NCBI GenBank assembly: GCA_024401695.1
Contig: JAKSKN010000001.1
Location: forward strand, 434,001 to 498,000
Reading direction: 5' to 3'
Origin: Bacteroidales bacterium
GTDB taxonomy: Bacteria; Bacteroidota; Bacteroidia; Bacteroidales; UBA932
Length of the DNA: 64,000 nt
A program made the position numbers and the translations under genes. The notes beneath the pieces were generated by a model. That model did no database searches, was not told where the DNA came from, and saw only the letters and a list, made by a program, of their open reading frames with translations. Shown here one piece after another: positions 53,088 to 61,690 of this stretch (its first letter is position 1; each line of letters starts with the position of its first letter).

Positions 53088-54287
53088 ATGAAACGAATCT
53101 CACTCATCATCCTGGCCGTTGCGGCTATACTTGCCGGCAGCGTGTCCTGCCAGAAGGTCAATGACCTTGACAAGAGACTTACCGAACTGGAACAGACCGT
53201 ATCTGACCTTAAGGCTCAGGTCCTGGCCGGGGCCGTCATTACTTCTGTTGACAAGACTGCAGACGGATGCACTTTCATCCTTTCCAACGGACAGACCTAT
53301 ACCGTCACGAACGGCAAGGACGGCTCTGACGGAGAGGCAATCATAGCCGATGTCGAGATAGAGGAAAACTTCATAGTACTTACGTTGAAGAACGGTGAAA
53401 CGCTCCGCATCTCCTATCAGAATCCGCTGTCAATGGTCACTCTGAGCATCGTTCCGGACTATGATGACGGGACAGTTGGGAAACCGGAAACAGTAGAGGC
53501 AATGGGAATGAAGAGACACATTTTCTACCTCGACATATCAGCGACACCTGCGAAGTACACGGAAATTCTGTCAGACACTGAAAGGTTCATCCACAAGGCC
53601 GTCTTCTCGCCTGTGCTGACCAAGAGCGGATTCGGCAACGCATTCACAGTCAGCCCGAAGAGTGTGACATATGCAGAAGGGGCTCCTATCCCTTTCCTGG
53701 AAGCATGCTTTGAGCTTGATGACGATACAGCTGCCCTGCTGCAGAACAAAAACACGCCTTATACAGTCTCATACTCCATCGAGGATAAGGACGGAGTGCA
53801 CGGAGCTGCAACGGCATTCGTCGCCATCTCGCACGAAAAAGGCTCGGGTCAAGACAATCCCTCAGATAAAATCATTCCACCGTATGCTACCAGTTACAGA
53901 GATTGGAAAAATTTAGATGCAGAAGCTGTCCGCGCAGCTAGAAGGTTTGATATAGAAAATATTAGAATCGTTGCAGTGGGTGATGACTCTAAATTCGATC
54001 TTGTTACAGAGGATATAGAGGGCTTCGAGTTGAAATCCCTGGCTTTGGACGGTACTTTCAAATTCGGATATAGAAGCGAGGATGGCTCGTACCATTATGC
54101 ATACGGGTACGTAATAGAATGCCTCACATTAGATCATTATGACGCAAATGACATCTTTAGTGCTTCTTCAATGGTGCACGCAACAATTCTTAGAAGTCGT
54201 ACTAATAGCTACGAGATAAATAACATCAAGGCTACTGTCCGTGCAATAACGTTGATGGCAACTACTGACGATACCATAATGGAGTGA
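53088..54287 (+). CDS. DUF4988-type lipoprotein
   Basis: A 399-residue protein with a lipoprotein signal (AILAGSVSC, Cys about residue 21). A short coiled-coil (VNDLDKRLTELEQTVSDLKAQ) precedes a DUF4988-like segment (GCTFILSNGQTYTVTNGKDG). The rest (about residues 110-399) is beta-rich with GSGQDNPSDKIIPPYA as a linker. DUF4988 is found at the N-terminus of Bacteroidota surface lipoproteins, some with glycan-active domains. No catalytic domain is recognised here. It is probably surface-exposed. It stands alone, with a terminator downstream. Confidence 0.75.
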   Translation: MKRISLIILAVAAILAGSVSCQKVNDLDKRLTELEQTVSDLKAQVLAGAVITSVDKTADGCTFILSNGQTYTVTNGKDGSDGEAIIADVEIEENFIVLTLKNGETLRISYQNPLSMVTLSIVPDYDDGTVGKPETVEAMGMKRHIFYLDISATPAKYTEILSDTERFIHKAVFSPVLTKSGFGNAFTVSPKSVTYAEGAPIPFLEACFELDDDTAALLQNKNTPYTVSYSIEDKDGVHGAATAFVAISHEKGSGQDNPSDKIIPPYATSYRDWKNLDAEAVRAARRFDIENIRIVAVGDDSKFDLVTEDIEGFELKSLALDGTFKFGYRSEDGSYHYAYGYVIECLTLDHYDANDIFSASSMVHATILRSRTNSYEINNIKATVRAITLMATTDDTIME

Positions 54288-54406
54288 TGTCCATATGTCT
54301 ATGCACAATACCGTGATGTAGCTCAGCAAGCACAGAAGTTGACCAAATGAAAATCCTTGAAAGCCATAGTCCAGCGCCCGCGGGGCGCTGGTCGGTTCAA
54401 GAACTG

Positions 54407-54441
54407 AAAAAGCGGTCTCTGCCAACAGCAGGGACCGCTTT
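54407..54441. terminator. Bidirectional terminator after the DUF4988 gene
   Basis: AAAGCGGTCTCTGC (54409-54422) pairs with 54428-54441 (one G-U), with a 5-base loop and A/T runs on both sides. Confidence 0.7.
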
Positions 54442-54583
54442 CTATTATCTATAACTTGGTGAATTTGTCACGCGTATAACCGTCTAACTTGTCACTGAGA
54501 ACCATTGACTTCTGCAGGCCATCAAACGTACATGCTTAACGCCGTCAAAACAGCTGAAGACGAAAAGCAAACAGGATCTTTTG

Positions 54584-54606
54584 CATTCCATACCGATGTA
54601 CGTTTT
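54584..54606 (+). promoter_or_regulatory. 23-nt spacer motif, copy 2
   Basis: CATTCCATACCGATG followed by TACGTTTT, identical over all 23 bases to the copy at 56363-56385. GCGTAGAAT stands 81 bases after the motif start. Confidence 0.55.
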
Positions 54607-54697
54607 GTCCGTGCAGATCAGCAGCGAAAGCTGAATTCAAGTTACGTGGATACGCTCCTCAGGTGCGTAGAATGGATATTGGCGTAACTTGAGGCTG

Positions 54698-54728
54698 TTG
54701 GCACAGCCGAAATAATAAGTTACCTTTG
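54698..54728 (+). promoter_or_regulatory. Promoter of the M28 peptidase gene
   Basis: TTG at 54698-54700 and TACCTTTG at 54721-54728 are separated by 20 bases, matching the Bacteroidota -33/-7 promoter. ATG 54733 follows 4 bases after the -7 box, so the transcript is expected to be leaderless. Confidence 0.6.
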
Positions 54729-54732
54729 TGCT

Positions 54733-56292
54733 ATGAACACTATATATAAGTTTTTTCTCTGTCTGACCGTTATGATCTCCGCTTCACTGCAATTGCAAGC
54801 GCAAGGCGTTCCGGACACATATTGCGATGATTTCAGAAACTGGGTCAGGACTATCGGCTCGGACGAATTCGGCGGGCGCAAGCCTATGACCCCATATGAA
54901 ACGAAGACAATAGACTATATCGCCGGAGAGTTTCGTCTGCTGGGGCTCAAACCTGCATTCGGTGAAAGTTATTTCCAGACGGTCAAGGAAATTTCCACGA
55001 CTGTACGTATCCCTGGCAATGAAATAAAAGTCAGGGCAAGCCGGGGATCGGTCAGCCTTTCAATGCTGGAGGATGTGATGGTCTGGACGACGAGAGCTGT
55101 GGACAAAGTAAGGTTCAAGGATGTGGAATTCGTATTCTGCGGCTTCGGTATAGACGCTCCAGAGTATGACTGGAATGATTTTGAAGGGACGGATGTCAGA
55201 GGAAAGATACTGATTGTAATGGTGAATGACCCTGGATTTTGTGACAAATCCCTTTTCCGTGGCAGGAATATGACCTATTATGGAAGATGGATATATAAGC
55301 TTGAGCAGGCTCAGAGGCTCGGGGCTGCCGGTTGTCTTATCATTCACAACGAGGCGGCTGCCGGATATGGCTGGCACGTGTGTGTCAACGGGCATCAGGA
55401 AGGCAATCTGTCGCTATTCGACGAGGCGACCGGAAATATGGATGAACTCGGAATACGCGGGTGGCTGAATGAGAAGGCGTGCAGGAGGTTGTTTGAAGCG
55501 TCCGGCCTCGATTACGACAATGCTCTTGCTTCTGCAAAAAAGCCGGGATTCAAGGCCATTCCTTTGAAGGCGAGGAGTACGTTCTCTATGGAAGTCGAAT
55601 ATGAAATAGGGGAGACTTGCAATGTGGGGGCCGTCCTCCCGGGAACAGACTTGAAAGATGAATGTGTGGTATTCAGCGCCCATTGGGACCATTTCGGTGC
55701 AGGCAAACCGGACGAAAAGGGAGATGCAATCTATAACGGAGCATCCGACAATGGCTCGGGGCTTGCAGCAATCCTGATGATTGCCAAAAAGATGCAAAGA
55801 CTTCCCGCACCGCGACGCTCCATACTGTTCCTTGCTCCGACATCGGAGGAGAGCGGACTGTTCGGTTCCCAATATTATTGCGATCATCCTGTATTTCCTA
55901 TGGACAAGACCATTACCTGCATCAACTTTGACTGTATCGCTCCCGCTTCACTCACAAGGGATATAACAATACTCGGAGGTGGTGAAAGCAGTCTGGACAG
56001 CCACATTATGTCGGCCGCTGCCGCACAGGGCCGTTATGTGGTTTTTGACGATGATAATTCCGATGGCTGGTTTTTCCGTTCTGACCACTGGAACTTCGTC
56101 AGGAGAGGAGTGGACGCGGTCGTAATGGAGGCGGGGAATGACTTGGTGAATCCGGATAAACCCAATAAATATCCGCAAGCATCCTGGTATCACAAATCGA
56201 ACGATGAATACCGGGAGGACTGGGATATCGATGGCACGATTGCCAATATAAATCTTATGTTCTCTGTCGGCTTGAGCCTCGCCAATCTTTGA
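54733..56292 (+). CDS. M28-family zinc aminopeptidase, exported
   Basis: A 519-residue protein with a signal peptide (ending QLQAQG). A PA-type insertion is followed by the M28 catalytic domain. Zinc-site motifs are VVFSAHWDHFGAG (His, Asp), GASDNGSGLAAIL (bridging Asp), APTSEESGLFGSQYY (catalytic and ligand Glu), INFDCIAP (Asp) and a late His in WYHKSNDEY. It would cleave N-terminal residues from peptides in the periplasm or outside the cell. It is a single gene with its own promoter and the 23-nt motif about 130 bases upstream. Confidence 0.92.
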   Translation: MNTIYKFFLCLTVMISASLQLQAQGVPDTYCDDFRNWVRTIGSDEFGGRKPMTPYETKTIDYIAGEFRLLGLKPAFGESYFQTVKEISTTVRIPGNEIKVRASRGSVSLSMLEDVMVWTTRAVDKVRFKDVEFVFCGFGIDAPEYDWNDFEGTDVRGKILIVMVNDPGFCDKSLFRGRNMTYYGRWIYKLEQAQRLGAAGCLIIHNEAAAGYGWHVCVNGHQEGNLSLFDEATGNMDELGIRGWLNEKACRRLFEASGLDYDNALASAKKPGFKAIPLKARSTFSMEVEYEIGETCNVGAVLPGTDLKDECVVFSAHWDHFGAGKPDEKGDAIYNGASDNGSGLAAILMIAKKMQRLPAPRRSILFLAPTSEESGLFGSQYYCDHPVFPMDKTITCINFDCIAPASLTRDITILGGGESSLDSHIMSAAAAQGRYVVFDDDNSDGWFFRSDHWNFVRRGVDAVVMEAGNDLVNPDKPNKYPQASWYHKSNDEYREDWDIDGTIANINLMFSVGLSLANL

Positions 56293-56362
56293 TATTCCCT
56301 TTCGCCATTGTTGTGTTTATCCGTCCATACATATGAATGAGAAATACGAACGTAATCTAAAA

Positions 56363-56385
56363 CATTCCATACCGATGTACGTTTT
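56363..56385 (+). promoter_or_regulatory. 23-nt spacer motif, copy 3
   Basis: Identical to 54584-54606. GCGTAAATT stands 45 bases after the motif start. ATG of the amidohydrolase follows at 56455. Confidence 0.55.
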
Positions 56386-56454
56386 CTATGGCTATGTCGT
56401 GAAATCTGCGTAAATTCACAGAACTAATCATCTGCGATTTTTATATATAATTGA

Positions 56455-58206
56455 ATGAAAAATACAATTCTGATTTATTCCGCAATTATAGTATGCTCAT
56501 TGCTCAGCAGTTGCACTGTCTATGACAAGCAGAACCCCGATGAGGATGTACGTATCCTCTATGGAAATGTCATTACCATGAAGGCCGAGGAAGACCGTGC
56601 CGAGGCCGTCGTGTGCAAAGATGGGCAGATAATTTTTGTGGGCACAAGAAGTGCGGCGGAGAAATATGTGACGCCTTCTTCAAAGGTGCTTGATTATGGC
56701 GACAACTATATCTATCCCGGTTTTATGGATGCCCACGTGCATGGAATGGGCGTGGCCGTCAAAACTGGAGGCTGCAGCATGATAGAGGTTGCAATAAAGG
56801 AAAATTTCACTCTGGATGATTATGCCAAACGGATGAAAGAATTCATCGATGAAGACTTCGAGAAAAACAAAAAGTACAGGACTTACTACAAGGGGTCCGC
56901 AATGGTTCTTAATCCCGATATGGAGCCGCACAGGTCAATCCTCGACAAATACATACCTGACGTGCCGGTCATCATCGAGACAATTGACGGCCATTCGGTG
57001 TGGGTGAACACCAAGACTATCGAAGTATATAATATCAAGGACTGGACAAAGCGTTTCCCCGATGGTGACGAGCTCCGAGTCGATGCAGATGGGTATCCGA
57101 CAGGCTATATATCAGAGAAGCCCGCCCTTGAACTCGGAGGGCTTACGGTGCCGACCAAGGATGAAATAAAACCGGGCCTCCTGGAATGGCAGGAATTTGC
57201 TTTCTCGAAAGGGCTCACGGCGGTCTCCGAGGCGTTGGTTTCTGCCGGTACGGTGGATCCTGACTGCTACATCGAGTTGGCGGAGAAGGGATTGTGGAAA
57301 CTTCGCACCTATGCCTCTTATATCATCGATGAAAATACACCGGATGATAAAACCAGCATAGATGATAAATTTACGGAAATTCTCAATTATAAGAAGGAAG
57401 ACAGCGAATATTTCAAGATAATTGGTGTCAAATTGTTTATGGACGGTGTTATTGAAGCCCATACGGGCTGGCTCAAGGAAGAATACGCTGACTTGGAAGG
57501 TTATTACGGACTGAAGCGCATTACGAACAAAGACCGTATGAAATACATTGTCAGAACAGCAAACAGCAACGGTATGAACGTTCACTGTCATTCTATCGGC
57601 GACGGAGCTACGTCATTTGCGTTGGATTGCCTCAGCGACGGACAAAAGGAGGCAGGTGTCACCGATGCCCGCAACACCTTGGCCCACCTTCACATCGTCG
57701 ATCCGGGGGATATTCAAAGATTTGCAGACAATAATATCATTGCTGTCGTAGCCCCCTTGTGGGTTCCTAAGGAAGTGGGTGTCTTTGAGCAGACGTGCAA
57801 TTATATCGGTAAAGACAGGGCAGAGAAGCAATACCCCATCAATTCATTCCTGAAAGCCGGTGCCCATATTTCTTTCCATTCAGACTACCCGGTATCCTTG
57901 AATTTCAGCATACCTTTAACATTCTATGCAGCCGTAACACGTACTTTCCCGGAGTTGGGCGAGGCAGGTGTCTGCGGAAAGGAAGAAGCAATTTCCAGAT
58001 ATGAGGCTTTGCAGGCGCTTACGACAGGCTGCGCATACTCTTTCAAGGAGGAAAAGCGGCTGGGAAGCATCGAGGTAGGCAAGATTGCCAATTTTACCGT
58101 TCTGAATCAAGACCTCATGCATGAACAAATCAGCGAAATTCCGAAAGTTCAGGTCGTTGCTACAATCATCGACGAGGATGTGGTGTGGCCGAAGAAAGCA
58201 AAATAG
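56455..58206 (+). CDS. YtcJ-like amidohydrolase lipoprotein
   Basis: A 583-residue Amidohydro_3 family protein. It has a lipoprotein signal (SLLSSCTVYD, Cys about residue 20), the first metal motif YPGFMDAHVHGMG (HxH), VKLFMDGVIEAHTGWL, NVHCHSIGDGATSFAL, LAHLHIVDPGDI and the distal FHSDYPVSLNF. The family hydrolyses C-N bonds in amides, formamides or cyclic ureides at a mononuclear or binuclear metal centre; the substrate here is unknown. Lipid anchoring is uncommon for the family outside Bacteroidota and suggests action outside the cytoplasm. Confidence 0.9.
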   Translation: MKNTILIYSAIIVCSLLSSCTVYDKQNPDEDVRILYGNVITMKAEEDRAEAVVCKDGQIIFVGTRSAAEKYVTPSSKVLDYGDNYIYPGFMDAHVHGMGVAVKTGGCSMIEVAIKENFTLDDYAKRMKEFIDEDFEKNKKYRTYYKGSAMVLNPDMEPHRSILDKYIPDVPVIIETIDGHSVWVNTKTIEVYNIKDWTKRFPDGDELRVDADGYPTGYISEKPALELGGLTVPTKDEIKPGLLEWQEFAFSKGLTAVSEALVSAGTVDPDCYIELAEKGLWKLRTYASYIIDENTPDDKTSIDDKFTEILNYKKEDSEYFKIIGVKLFMDGVIEAHTGWLKEEYADLEGYYGLKRITNKDRMKYIVRTANSNGMNVHCHSIGDGATSFALDCLSDGQKEAGVTDARNTLAHLHIVDPGDIQRFADNNIIAVVAPLWVPKEVGVFEQTCNYIGKDRAEKQYPINSFLKAGAHISFHSDYPVSLNFSIPLTFYAAVTRTFPELGEAGVCGKEEAISRYEALQALTTGCAYSFKEEKRLGSIEVGKIANFTVLNQDLMHEQISEIPKVQVVATIIDEDVVWPKKAK

Positions 58207-58310
58207 CATTGATGCGGATAAACCAGGGAACCTATGCTTTATCATTCAAATATCTATGCTGGTTTCGTCAATAGGCGATTATTGTAAAAAAGTCTTGAAA
58301 AGCGGTAAAA

Positions 58311-58343
58311 TTGACGGAATACCACCGATTTTGAGTATCTTTG
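58311..58343 (+). promoter_or_regulatory. Promoter of the GH-like TIM-barrel gene
   Basis: TTG at 58311-58313 and TATCTTTG at 58336-58343 are separated by 22 bases. ATG 58373 lies 29 bases downstream, so this mRNA has a short leader. Confidence 0.5.
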
Positions 58344-58372
58344 AAGATAATCGCTTGTAATCAAAGAATAAA

Positions 58373-59854
58373 ATGAAAAGAACCGTTTCAATCATTTCCT
58401 CCACAATAATCGGACTAGCCGTTACCATAATTGCGGCCGGACTGACTTCATGTAGTAAGATAGATGACCCTGACACTCCGGATCCTTCTTCCGGCCCGAA
58501 CATAGGAACATATCTCTGGGGAGAGGAACTCTACCCTATGGGTGCCGACGGTGCTAAAACCCTGGCAGAGATGTATTCCAAGACCAATATCAAAACCTTG
58601 TATCTGCTCGTTAAAGGAACAAACGGCCGCGTGGGATTTCTGGCAAATCCCGCCGGAGAGTATGAACCTGCCAGAACGGACAGAGATCTTCTTCAAGAAG
58701 TTACAACGGCCATGCACGACAAGAATATCAAAGTCTATGCTTGGATATACGCTAGTGAGGATTCTTGTTATGCAAAGAAGTTCCCGGCAGAAGCGTGCCA
58801 TCACTTCCGTTCCGGGCCGCATAACAAGCATATTGACCTGAACAGCACAGCTTTCAGCGATTATCTTGCAAGAATGATCAATGTAATCAGAGAGAATTAT
58901 AAAGTGGACGGCATTATGTTCGACCATCTCCGCTATAATGGTTTGTACTTTGGTTGGAGCGATAAGGATTTCAAATCAATGACTACAGATCCGGAGATAG
59001 GTATGACCCTTGACGAATACAACGAAGCAGTTCGTCTTATGGCTGCCACATACAACTATCCCATTGCCAAGAACTCGGACGGACGATATGTCTATAATGC
59101 CGAAAATCCGGAGATACATGAAAATATTCCCAACGCAATTTTTGATGCTGCGGAAAAGCGGAATGCGGCTGTGTTAAAATTGATGAAATACCGGGAATTG
59201 ACAGTTGACAGGATTTCGACCGCTCTGCTCTCTGCCTGCAAAGGCATACCGACAATGTATGCATCAATGCCTGAAGTCGTTACAGCTCCGCCAGCTGCCA
59301 CTCTTTCGTATGGAACCACCATCAATGACACGTATTTGTTCACCTATGTCTCCCCGATGCTCTATTCGGCGGATTATGGAGAAGATGCTGAATGGGTGAA
59401 GAAAGGGTGCAATTTCCTGCTCAGTCACAAATATGATTGTGTCCCTTCTCTCCAGGCTTACAGACCCGGCACTACAGAATCTCTAACTGTGGATGTTGCT
59501 GCCGCAAAGTCCACCGGATGCAAGAATTACAATCTTTTCAGGTCGCTTACCTATGATATCGCACGCGTTGCTGTTCCGAAGGCGAACAATATCAACCTTA
59601 CATATTTCAAGGGGACGAATTCCCCTGTCGGCACTGTCAAGATAAAGTTTTCCGATGCGTCAAAAATTCAGAACATTACCCTCGGCGGTGCATTCTCGGG
59701 TGTACAATACACTTTGAACGGCAACGTACTTACAATATCAGGGGATAACTTCCATTCGATAGGAGAAGAGGGCGTCATTACCTTCGAGTTGTCTGACAAG
59801 ATAAGCGTTACCGGTGTTGAATCCGACCGTATCGTTTGGATGGATATCGATTGA
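58373..59854 (+). CDS. Glycosyl-hydrolase-like TIM-barrel lipoprotein (GHL10/DUF4015-like)
   Basis: A 493-residue lipoprotein (signal to AAGLTSCSK). A TIM barrel (about residues 40-400) has the pattern of GHL10-type putative hydrolases: KNIKVYAWIYASEDSC, HIDLNSTAFSDYLARMINVI and YKVDGIMFDHLRYNG, in which the acidic residue after the strand is a likely catalytic candidate. A C-terminal immunoglobulin-like domain (about 405-490) includes GTVKIKFSDASKIQNITLGG. It probably acts on a surface or extracellular glycan. Activity and substrate are not established. It is divergently oriented to nothing and convergent with the pyrophosphatase gene. Confidence 0.72.
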   Translation: MKRTVSIISSTIIGLAVTIIAAGLTSCSKIDDPDTPDPSSGPNIGTYLWGEELYPMGADGAKTLAEMYSKTNIKTLYLLVKGTNGRVGFLANPAGEYEPARTDRDLLQEVTTAMHDKNIKVYAWIYASEDSCYAKKFPAEACHHFRSGPHNKHIDLNSTAFSDYLARMINVIRENYKVDGIMFDHLRYNGLYFGWSDKDFKSMTTDPEIGMTLDEYNEAVRLMAATYNYPIAKNSDGRYVYNAENPEIHENIPNAIFDAAEKRNAAVLKLMKYRELTVDRISTALLSACKGIPTMYASMPEVVTAPPAATLSYGTTINDTYLFTYVSPMLYSADYGEDAEWVKKGCNFLLSHKYDCVPSLQAYRPGTTESLTVDVAAAKSTGCKNYNLFRSLTYDIARVAVPKANNINLTYFKGTNSPVGTVKIKFSDASKIQNITLGGAFSGVQYTLNGNVLTISGDNFHSIGEEGVITFELSDKISVTGVESDRIVWMDID

Positions 59855-59913
59855 TGAGGCTGGCTCCAGAGCAAAAAATTCGACAAAGGATATAAAACTT
59901 CAAAAAAGTTGAA

Positions 59914-60966
59914 CTACTTTTGCTGAAAAACCTCTGTAATCTTCGGGATAAAATCCTTTTTCCTTGACATCATCCCTTGAACTCTGATACGATTGTTTGA
60001 GGATTGTCCGAAGGCAGATTCTGCGGCAGCCTTTGCACCTTCGCCGTAATACAGAATATCTGTATATTCATCCTGAACATTAATCACAATAGCAAATACC
60101 ATATCACGGCCATTATCAGTGAGGATTTGTGGCATTACAGCAAGCATTCTAGTACAAATATCGTTATGGTTGTCGGTTCTGCTGTTTACACAAGTCACAC
60201 CAATATTGTATCCGGATATATCGCTGTAGTCCTTGTAGTCCGAAAGGAAGATTTCCACATCGTTCATTCCGAAGTATGAGGAGGCGGCATCCTGCATATT
60301 CTGATAATATAAATCTATGTTACTTATACCGGAAAGAGTCAACAATTCCTGATATGCAATTCTGTCCAACTCGGTTGTAGTACTGGAAGTCATATTCTTT
60401 GTGTCGGAGAGTAATGCAGACAGCATAAGACCTGCATAGGGCGGAATGAGTTCCACCTGATAATCCTTAAAAGAATAATATATAACCGTACAAGTTGATC
60501 CGACAGGCATAGTCTTAATAAACAAAGGATTAGCTTCTACAATACTACCCAGACCATGATGATCGATAATCTGCAAAATCCTGGCTTCTTCTATTCCGTT
60601 GACCGCCTGCACTGCTTCCGAATGGTCAGTCAGAATTATTCTTTTCCCACTGGCATCATTCATAATTTCAGGGGTTTCGGTATTAAACCAGTCAAGAACG
60701 AATGCTGTTTCATTGTTGACCTCTCCTGGAACACGTGCTTCGACATTATAGCCGAGCTGACGCATCAGATACGCATAACAGATTGCAGAACAAGTTGCAT
60801 CCGTATCTGGGTTTTTATGTCCTATGGTAAAGGTCGTTCCTTCTCCCCAGTCCAATGATGCCAACGCCTGGATGTCATAATCATTTATCCTATCCGGTGT
60901 CTCTTTTGAGCACGCGAGAAAAAAGATTAAAGAGAACGATAAAAGCAGCTTTAGTTTTAGTTTCAT
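59914..60966 (-). CDS. Family II (DHH) inorganic pyrophosphatase, lipoprotein form
   Basis: A 350-residue DHH-family protein resembling Mn-dependent PpaC. Visible residues are GHKNPDTDATCSA (metal ligands His, Asp, Asp), ILTDHSE (Asp), IDHHGLG (DHH), LSALLSDTKN (Asp) and the C-terminal SRKKDFIP, where the usual sequence is SRKKQ. All likely metal ligands are kept. It differs from cytoplasmic PpaC (about 310 residues) by a lipoprotein signal (IFFLACSKE) and short linker, so it should act outside the cytoplasm, on pyrophosphate or another phosphoanhydride. It is convergent with the GH-like gene, 59 bases apart. Confidence 0.85.
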   Translation of the reverse strand: MKLKLKLLLSFSLIFFLACSKETPDRINDYDIQALASLDWGEGTTFTIGHKNPDTDATCSAICYAYLMRQLGYNVEARVPGEVNNETAFVLDWFNTETPEIMNDASGKRIILTDHSEAVQAVNGIEEARILQIIDHHGLGSIVEANPLFIKTMPVGSTCTVIYYSFKDYQVELIPPYAGLMLSALLSDTKNMTSSTTTELDRIAYQELLTLSGISNIDLYYQNMQDAASSYFGMNDVEIFLSDYKDYSDISGYNIGVTCVNSRTDNHNDICTRMLAVMPQILTDNGRDMVFAIVINVQDEYTDILYYGEGAKAAAESAFGQSSNNRIRVQGMMSRKKDFIPKITEVFQQK

Positions 60967-61066
60967 TTTCGCTATAGAGTTATTTGCCGAATTTAATTTG
61001 ACAGTGCAACAGCACTATCGGGTGTAAAGTTATACATTTTTTTGGGTCACCTGGACAAAAAGTAGG

Positions 61067-61369
61067 ATGACGGGCATGTTCATCTATCCCGACGATTATA
61101 ACTCGGAAGAAGTGGGAGAGCAGCAGTTTACCTGGCAGGAAATCAATGATGCCGGTATTGTCTTCCTTCCATCCATCGGATATCGCGAAAAATACAATGT
61201 GTATAGATTGAATAATCCATTAGGCGGGTACTGGTCATCGACAACCGTCGAGAGTGACGTCAATGCAGCGCGCTGTGTAATATTTAACGGTGATGGTGAA
61301 ATGAACATTACTGACGAGAAACGCAGCATAGCCCATTGTATACGCCTTGTCTGCGATTGTAATAATTAA
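61067..61369 (+). pseudogene. C-terminal fragment of a FISUMP-type domain protein
   Basis: A 100-codon frame containing GMFIYPDD, AGIVFLPSIGYRE, GGYWSSTTV and a terminal HCIRLVCD. These match the end of FISUMP/Fib_succ_major domains in exported Bacteroidales proteins. The signal peptide and first half of the domain are missing, and no coding continuation is seen upstream of 61067. It is most likely a truncated relic. Its stop abuts the YccF stop on the other strand. Confidence 0.6.
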
Positions 61370-61645
61370 TTATCGGCTACCCCATAATAGGTGGACTACC
61401 GCTATCTCCCACCAGCCGAAAAGCACCCAAAGGATGTTGAACCCGGCAGAAAGACATCCGGCATCTGCCATTATTTCCACACCCCTGCCGAACGGCAGCA
61501 GTGCAACACCGGCGATCTTCATCAACTGCACTCCGAATGGAATGCCGATGATTGTGCAGCATATGACAAGACCGGCGACAAAATACAATATCGCCACCAC
61601 AATGCCGCCAAGCAGCATCCAAAGAATATTTCCTATCGTACTCAT
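61370..61645 (-). CDS. YccF-domain inner membrane protein
   Basis: A 91-residue protein with about two to three hydrophobic segments. The YccF-like core has ILYFVAGLVICCTIIGIPFGVQLMKIAGVALLPFG, with the conserved CCTIIGIPFG turn and a C-terminal FGWWEIAVVHL. Function is unknown. ATG 61645 (MSTIGNILW) is preferred because it is 6 bases downstream of a TACCTTTG box; ATG 61648 is also possible. Confidence 0.85.
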   Translation of the reverse strand: MSTIGNILWMLLGGIVVAILYFVAGLVICCTIIGIPFGVQLMKIAGVALLPFGRGVEIMADAGCLSAGFNILWVLFGWWEIAVVHLLWGSR

Positions 61646-61651
61646 CATTAA

Positions 61652-61659
61652 CAAAGGTA
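61652..61659 (-). promoter_or_regulatory. -7 promoter box for the YccF gene (TACCTTTG)
   Basis: TACCTTTG on the minus strand ends 6 bases before ATG 61645. It is paired with a plus-strand box 22 bases away. Confidence 0.5.
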
Positions 61660-61681
61660 ATGAATATTTCGACTATTAGCG

Positions 61682-61689
61682 TATATTTG
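61682..61689 (+). promoter_or_regulatory. -7 promoter box for the AGCS symporter gene (TATATTTG)
   Basis: TATATTTG ends 1 base before ATG 61691 and 7 bases before ATG 61697. The transcript start expected from this box fits the second ATG, implying a leaderless mRNA starting MEKIVQ. Confidence 0.5.
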
Positions 61690-61690
61690 T

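Larger units (their letters stand above)
54288..54732 (+). other. Intergenic region with hairpins, motif copy 2 and a promoter
   Basis: No supported gene. It holds a GC hairpin at 54371-54391 (CCAGCGCCC-GCG-GGGCGCTGG), a terminator at 54407-54441, the 23-nt motif (54584-54606) and a 10-bp inverted repeat TCAAGTTACG/CGTAACTTGA (54637-54646, 54683-54692) enclosing TACGC...GCGTA. The M28 peptidase promoter follows. A minus-strand frame ending at the terminator is only about 25 codons long and is not called. Confidence 0.5.

Noticed and set aside
54440..54520. Short minus-strand frame ending just before the terminator at 54407-54441
   Set aside because: Only about 25 codons are open, without recognisable sequence. 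It could be the tail of a lost gene, but there is not enough to call.
54488..54687. Plus-strand 60-codon frame upstream of the M28 gene
   Set aside because: It runs through the conserved 23-nt motif and inverted repeat, has no family signature, and the spacer carries the M28 promoter.
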